This document shows positions 5,815 to 9,003 of a stretch of 9,003 nt of DNA, piece after piece. Source of the stretch: Clostridia bacterium (lineage in GTDB: Bacteria; Bacillota_E; RBS10-35; JAJYVN01). The first letter of the stretch is position 1. The number at the start of each line of letters is the position of its first letter. The stretch is from assembly GCA_027335545.1 (NCBI GenBank), contig DAHWHV010000058.1:1-9003 (forward strand), read 5' to 3'. A model generated the notes under the pieces. It searched no databases. It saw nothing but the letters and a program-made list of their open reading frames with translations, and was not told where the DNA came from. Both the position numbers and the translations under genes were made by a program.

Positions 5815-6516
5815 TCAGGCGCGCGCCGCCGCCGTCACCGTGGGATTCAGCGGCACACCGGGGCCCATGGTCGAGGAGACGGTGATGGAGCGGACGTAGG
5901 TGCCCTTGGCGGCCGCCGGCTTGCTCCGGTACAGGGCGTCCAGGAGCGCCTCGAAGTTCCCCACCAGGTTCTCGGTCGGAAACGAGGCCCGCCCAAGGGG
6001 GGCATGGACCACTCCGGCGCGCTCCGTACGGTACTCGACCTTACCGGCCTTGATCTCCCGCACGGCGGCCCCCACGTCCACCGTCACCGTGCCCGACTTC
6101 GGATTGGGCATCAGCCCCCGAGGACCGAGCAGGCGGCCCAGGCGACCGACCGAGCCCATCATGTCCGGGGTGGCCACGGCCACGTCGAAGTCCAGCCACC
6201 CGCCCTGGACCTTCTGGACCAGTTCCTCGCCGCCGACCACGTCGGCCCCGGCCTCCTCCGCCTCGCGCGCGCGATCCCCGCGCGCGAACACAAGCACGCG
6301 CACCTTCTTGCCCAGGCCGTGGGGCAGGGAGACGGCGCCGCGCACCATCTCGTCGGTGTGGCGGGGATCCACCCCGAGCCGGAAGGCCACCTCCACCGTC
6401 TCGTCGAAGTGCGCCCCGGCGAGGCGCTTGACCAGTTCGAAGGCCTCGACCGGCTCGTAGGCGCGGTCCTCCACCTGCTTGACCGCCTCGCGGTACCGCT
6501 TGCCCGGCTTCCCCAC
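5815..6516 (-). CDS. rplA: 50S ribosomal protein L1
   Basis: The 233-residue protein forms the mobile L1 stalk at the E site and in many bacteria represses rplKA translation. The signature [16 protein letters not shown] lies at 130-145. [34 protein letters not shown] (37-70) is the usual N-terminal block, and [11 protein letters not shown] near the end is the family C-terminus. The start is GTG at 6516; GGGAGGGG (6530-6523) lies six bases upstream and the protein begins [10 protein letters not shown] as the family does. It lies 149 bp after rplK. That gap contains a 6-bp hairpin (GGCACC/GGTGCC) and no promoter I can see. The next gene, rplJ, has its own promoter. Confidence 0.96.
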   Translation of the reverse strand: MGKPGKRYREAVKQVEDRAYEPVEAFELVKRLAGAHFDETVEVAFRLGVDPRHTDEMVRGAVSLPHGLGKKVRVLVFARGDRAREAEEAGADVVGGEELVQKVQGGWLDFDVAVATPDMMGSVGRLGRLLGPRGLMPNPKSGTVTVDVGAAVREIKAGKVEYRTERAGVVHAPLGRASFPTENLVGNFEALLDALYRSKPAAAKGTYVRSITVSSTMGPGVPLNPTVTAAARA

Positions 6517-6665
6517 CTGCGTCCCCTCCCGACGACAACCCTGACGCTCGCACGGCGCACCCGCGCACGGGTCCCCAGGCCGTAGCCCGTCGGCGGCACC
6601 GGCCAGGTGCCCGCGGACCGGCGGCCGCGCCCCCCTACCAAGCAGGACCCGGGGGCCCCACCGCC

Positions 6666-7097
6666 CTAGCCCGCGTCGACGACCTCCAGCCCCATGCTGC
6701 GGGCCGTCCCCTCGATCATGCGCTCCGCGGCGGCCAGATCCACGGCGTTGAGGTCGGGCAGCTTGTGCTGGGCGATCTCCCGCACCTGGGCGCGCGTCAC
6801 ATGCCCCACCTTGCGGGTGTTGGGCGTGGGGCTACCGCTCTCCAACCCCGCGGCCTTCTTGAGCAGGACGGCCGCCGGCGGCGTCTTCAGCACAAAGGTG
6901 AAGGAACGGTCGGCGTAGACGGTGATCACGACCGGGATGATCAGCCCGACCTGGTCCTTGGTCCGCTCGTTGAACTCCTTGGTGAAGGCCATGATGTTGA
7001 CCCCCTGCGGGCCAAGCGCCGTCCCGACGGGGGGGGCCGGCGTCGCCTTACCGGCGGGAATCTGCAACTTGACCATCGCCTGGACCTTCTTCGCCAT
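6666..7097 (-). CDS. rplK: 50S ribosomal protein L11
   Basis: The 143-residue protein is full length for L11, which forms the GTPase-associated centre with 23S rRNA and L10. The N-terminal domain has [16 protein letters not shown] and [12 protein letters not shown] (about 10-38), including the proline-rich face that thiopeptide antibiotics contact. The linker reaches [13 protein letters not shown]. The C-terminal rRNA-binding domain has [22 protein letters not shown] and [23 protein letters not shown]. The ATG at 7097 starts MAKKVQA as the family does, with GGAGGG (7113-7108) ten bases ahead. It is followed by rplA and preceded by a 194-bp gap with two tandem hairpins. Confidence 0.97.
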   Translation of the reverse strand: MAKKVQAMVKLQIPAGKATPAPPVGTALGPQGVNIMAFTKEFNERTKDQVGLIIPVVITVYADRSFTFVLKTPPAAVLLKKAAGLESGSPTPNTRKVGHVTRAQVREIAQHKLPDLNAVDLAAAERMIEGTARSMGLEVVDAG

Positions 7098-7119
7098 CTA
7101 CTCGTTGCCCTCCGCTCCT

Positions 7120-7168
7120 GGCCCGCCCGTCGGCGGGCCCGCTGCCGGACACCGCGCCGGCTGGCGCG
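7120..7168 (-). promoter_or_regulatory. Two tandem hairpins in the rplK leader
   Basis: CGCGCC-AGCC-GGCGCG (7168-7153, 6 bp) is followed by GGCCCGCC-GACG-GGCGGGCC (7139-7120, 8 bp), both perfect with tetraloops, ending seven bases before the rplK ribosome site. No T-tract follows. They may be part of an L1-type translational operator or only GC-driven structure; I cannot match the L1 site itself. No promoter is seen in 7098-7291. Confidence 0.4.
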
Positions 7169-7291
7169 ACCCGCGCCTCTGGCGGGCGGCCCCACCACAT
7201 CGCCCCGGAGCGCGACTCGACCGGCGGGCCCAGCTCCGCCGACTCCACCCGTGGCCCGCCCCTGGCTCGCCGACCCCGGCCCCCGACCGAC

Positions 7292-7918
7292 CTACAGTTT
7301 CTCGACCTGGTCGAGGTCCAACTCCAGCGGCGTCTCGCGGCCGAACATGGAAACCAGCACGCGCAGCTTGCCGCGCGCGTCGTCCACCTCGTCGATCACG
7401 CCGATGAACCCGTCGAAGGCCCCGCTACGCACCCGGACGTTCTGACCGACCTCGAGATCCACCCGGGGCCGCGGGCGCTCCCCGCTGACGCCCATCTGCT
7501 GCAGGATGCCCTCGACCTCCTCCGGCCGCAGGGGCGTCGGCCGGTTGCCCGAGGAGACGAAGCCGGTCACGCCCGGGGTGTTGCGCACCACGTACCAGGA
7601 GTCGTCCCCGAGTTCCATCTCCACCAGCACGTAACCAGGGTAGATCTTCCGCTTGACGGTCTTGCGCTTGCCCTCTTTGGTGAGCTCGATCTGCTCCTCC
7701 TCGGGGACCAGGACCTGGAAAATCTTATCCTCCATACCCATGGAGGTCACGCGCTTCTCGATGTTGGTCTTGACCTTGTTCTCATAGCCGGAGTACGTGT
7801 GGATCACGTACCACTGGCGGTTGGGGTCCACCGCGGCGCCGACGACCGCCCCGACCTCGACGGTCTCCCCGCGCGCGGCCTCCGGTGTCAGGTCCGCCAT
7901 CCCCGTGTCCAACCTCAC
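7292..7918 (-). CDS. nusG: Transcription elongation/termination factor NusG
   Basis: The 208-residue protein has the NGN domain at about 35-125 (QWYVIHTYSGYENKVK, KRKIYPGYVLVEM, SWYVVRNTPGVTGFV) and a KOW domain at about 158-205 (VGQNVRVRSGAFDGFIGVIDEV, MFGRETPLELDLDQVEKL). It resembles Bacillus NusG closely. It binds RNA polymerase and modulates pausing, Rho action and coupling to the ribosome. About 33 extra residues (MRLDTGMADLTPEAARGETV and on) precede the NGN domain. The start is uncertain: GTG at 7918 gives the longest form, while ATG at 7900 is also reasonable; neither has a strong ribosome site. It starts 22 bp after secE, clearly in one operon. Confidence 0.95.
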   Translation of the reverse strand: MRLDTGMADLTPEAARGETVEVGAVVGAAVDPNRQWYVIHTYSGYENKVKTNIEKRVTSMGMEDKIFQVLVPEEEQIELTKEGKRKTVKRKIYPGYVLVEMELGDDSWYVVRNTPGVTGFVSSGNRPTPLRPEEVEGILQQMGVSGERPRPRVDLEVGQNVRVRSGAFDGFIGVIDEVDDARGKLRVLVSMFGRETPLELDLDQVEKL

Positions 7919-7940
7919 TGCCCCCCCGAGGCCCCCGAAC

Positions 7941-8147
7941 TCAGGGGGCCCCCACCAGCGCCGTGAACAGGAAGCTCAGCAACTGATCGAACGCGTAGAT
8001 CAGGCCCGCGATGATCGCCACCGCCACGATCACGACGATCGTGAAGATCAGGGTCTGGCGGCGCGTGGGCCAGATGACCTTGCGAGCTTCGTTGCGCACC
8101 TCGCGGACGTAGCGGGCGACCCGTTCCAGCAAGCGGCCAATCCCCAC
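7941..8147 (-). CDS. secE: Preprotein translocase subunit SecE
   Basis: This is a single-membrane-span SecE, the clamp subunit of the SecYEG channel. From GTG 8147 it has 68 residues: an amphipathic cytosolic helix (LLERVARYVREVRNEARKVI, 6-25), the hallmark WPTRRQT (26-32), a hydrophobic span at about 33-53 (LIFTIVVIVAVAIIAGLIYAF) and a short C-terminal segment. The length fits short Gram-positive SecE (about 60-75). The start is not certain: GTG at 8171 would give 76 residues and TTG at 8132 would give 63; none has a convincing ribosome site. It is directly upstream of nusG, the near-universal order. Confidence 0.9.
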   Translation of the reverse strand: MGIGRLLERVARYVREVRNEARKVIWPTRRQTLIFTIVVIVAVAIIAGLIYAFDQLLSFLFTALVGAP

Positions 8148-8171
8148 CCCGCCGACGGCGCGCCGGCACAC

Positions 8172-8585
8172 AATTGCGGGTCCGCGTCCGGGCGGCGCAT
8201 CGTGCGGGCGAAGCAGGTGACCCTCGGCCCACGCCACAACAGCCGGAGGGGGTCCGGCCCCTGCGCGGGCGGAGGACCAACGCTCCGCCGGGGGCGACGC
8301 CCCGTGGCCGCGGCTTGTCCCATGCCTGGAAGCGGATCGGTGGCCAGGGTCCACGCCCCGCCGCTCCAGGCGCGGTCGTCCACGTCCCGCCCCAGACCAA
8401 GAGCCCCGGGGCCGCTGCCACGCGGGGCGACACGGGGGCGGCAGGCAGGAGGGCGTTCGCCTGAGCGCCGACACGTGCGGCCGACGGGGTGGATCCCGGG
8501 GCTGGGGGGGTGCGACCGTGACCGGGCACGCCCCGGGAACCAGCGGCGCGCAACCCGGCTCCGCAGGCGCGAAACCACCTGCGGG
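8172..8585 (-). other. Long upstream region of secE, no gene recognised
   Basis: This would be an untranslated leader of about 400 bases if the promoter at 8586-8615 is real. I looked for rpmG (L33) and tRNA-Trp, which often precede secE in Firmicutes, and saw neither a CxxC-type L33 reading nor a GGTTCGA T-loop. Small stems such as GCCGGA-CCCCC-TCCGGC (8258-8242 region) occur, as expected at this GC content. All open frames are Arg/Pro/Gly/Ala-rich. Confidence 0.4.
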
Positions 8586-8615
8586 AGTGTAGCAGAACGC
8601 CCAGGGACCACGCAA
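8586..8615 (-). promoter_or_regulatory. Candidate promoter of secE-nusG-rplKA
   Basis: On the minus strand TTGCGT (8615-8610) and TACACT (8591-8586) are 18 bases apart, and TGC just ahead of the -10 gives an extended -10. It lies in one of the few AT-richer spots upstream of secE. The -35 is only three of six, so this is moderate evidence. Confidence 0.45.
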
Positions 8616-8654
8616 CACCGGGGCCAGGAGCCAAGGGAGGCGGCAGGCGACCGC

Positions 8655-8972
8655 GTGACCGCCCAGGTGCGCGGGCGCGCCCGGGCAGGTCGGGGGCACC
8701 GGCGCCGCCACCCTCCCCGCCGGGTCTGCGGGGGTCGGGCCCGCGCCGCCGAGGGAGGAGTCCTGGCCACGCTCCCGCAGGCGGTCCATCCGCTCCTCAC
8801 CTGGGGGCGGGCGCACCGGCCCGCCTGGCGCTCGCACCTGGCCAAGACCGCCGGCAACGCCGCGGGGAGGCTCGCGAAGCAAGCGATCACCGCATCCAAG
8901 GCGCAGTCCGCGCAACGGACCCAGCGAGGCGTGCGGAAGGGAGGAGGCGCCGTGGCGCCATGGGCGCGATGA
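8655..8972 (+). CDS. Hypothetical small protein, divergent from secE (doubtful)
   Basis: I do not recognise this. From GTG 8655 it would be 105 residues. The second half (LATLPQAVHPLLTWGRAHRP, then SHLAKTAGNAAGRLAKQAI and a Gln/Lys/Arg-rich end) shows a coding-like codon pattern: third positions are almost all G or C while second positions carry many A and T. The first half (8655-8745) is Arg/Gly-rich and may not be coding; a GGGAGGAG at about 8753 is not followed by a usual start codon. It has no recognisable motif. Its TGA overlaps an ATG of a second plus-strand frame (ATGA). If real, it is the only divergently oriented gene here. Confidence 0.3.
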   Translation: MTAQVRGRARAGRGHRRRHPPRRVCGGRARAAEGGVLATLPQAVHPLLTWGRAHRPAWRSHLAKTAGNAAGRLAKQAITASKAQSAQRTQRGVRKGGGAVAPWAR

Positions 8973-9003
8973 CCACGGCCGGCCAGAGGGAGGGAGGGAG
9001 GGA
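8960..9003 (+). CDS. Possible start of a plus-strand gene, cut by the window edge
   Basis: ATG at 8960 and ATG at 8969 share a frame that stays open to the end (MGAMTTAGQREGGR). An AGGAGG lies about 12 bases before the first, and the second overlaps the stop of the preceding plus-strand frame as ATGA. The 14 codons identify nothing. The terminal bases are a (GGGA) repeat, so this may be low-complexity sequence only. Confidence 0.2.
   Translation, partial: MGAMTTAGQREGGR
8988..9003 (+). repeat. (GGGA)4 tandem repeat / G-quadruplex motif at the window end
   Basis: Four GGG tracts separated by single A bases run to the last base of the window. This satisfies the G-quadruplex rule with one-base loops. 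The repeat may continue beyond the window. Confidence 0.6.

Noticed and set aside
8172..8585. tRNA-Trp or rpmG in the secE upstream region
   Set aside because: No T-loop, cloverleaf or L33 motif could be found on the minus strand by reading.
1..9003. CRISPR array, insertion sequence, phage or defence system
   Set aside because: No regularly spaced repeats, transposase or integrase motifs or terminal inverted repeats were seen; the window is core housekeeping genes.

Overview
This window is a bacterial chromosome segment of very high G+C (roughly three quarters by eye). Every recognisable gene lies on the minus strand, so transcription runs from high to low coordinates. The organism is most likely a high-GC member of the Firmicutes, in the manner of Thermaerobacter, Symbiobacterium or Limnochordia. 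Four features point there: the cysteine protease Prp next to an L27 that carries a cleavable N-terminal leader, an Obg with a C-terminal OCT domain, the obg-nadD-yqeK order, and a NusG very close to the Bacillus form. The genus is inference.

In transcription order the layout has four parts. (1) 9003 to about 8172 is a poorly conserved region upstream of secE. It holds a candidate promoter for secE and, at the far end, possible small divergent plus-strand ORFs that I cannot identify. (2) secE, nusG, rplK and rplA form the first half of the classic secE-nusG-rplKA cluster. (3) rplJ and rplL follow, preceded by their own sigma-A-type promoter, an L10 leader RNA with a kink-turn, and an intrinsic terminator that acts as an attenuator. 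(4) rplU, prp, rpmA, obg, nadD and yqeK follow, encoding L21, the L27-processing protease, L27, an assembly GTPase, an NAD biosynthesis enzyme and an HD-domain Ap4A hydrolase. prp/rpmA and obg/nadD overlap as ATGA and GTGA, which suggests translational coupling.

Functionally this is a growth and ribosome block: protein export (SecE), transcription elongation (NusG), the L11/L1 and L10-L12 stalks, L21/L27, 50S assembly (Obg), and cofactor and nucleotide housekeeping (NadD, YqeK). L10 probably regulates rplJL through the leader. The most notable point is gene order: rplL is followed by rplU and not by rpoB-rpoC, so two clusters that are normally far apart are joined. Starts are mostly non-ATG: GTG for nusG, rplA, rplU, prp, obg, nadD and probably secE, and probably TTG for rplL.

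I found no mobile element, CRISPR array, rRNA, tRNA or unknown multi-gene system. The interest lies in leader RNAs, the unusual operon junction and a few structured intergenic stretches.
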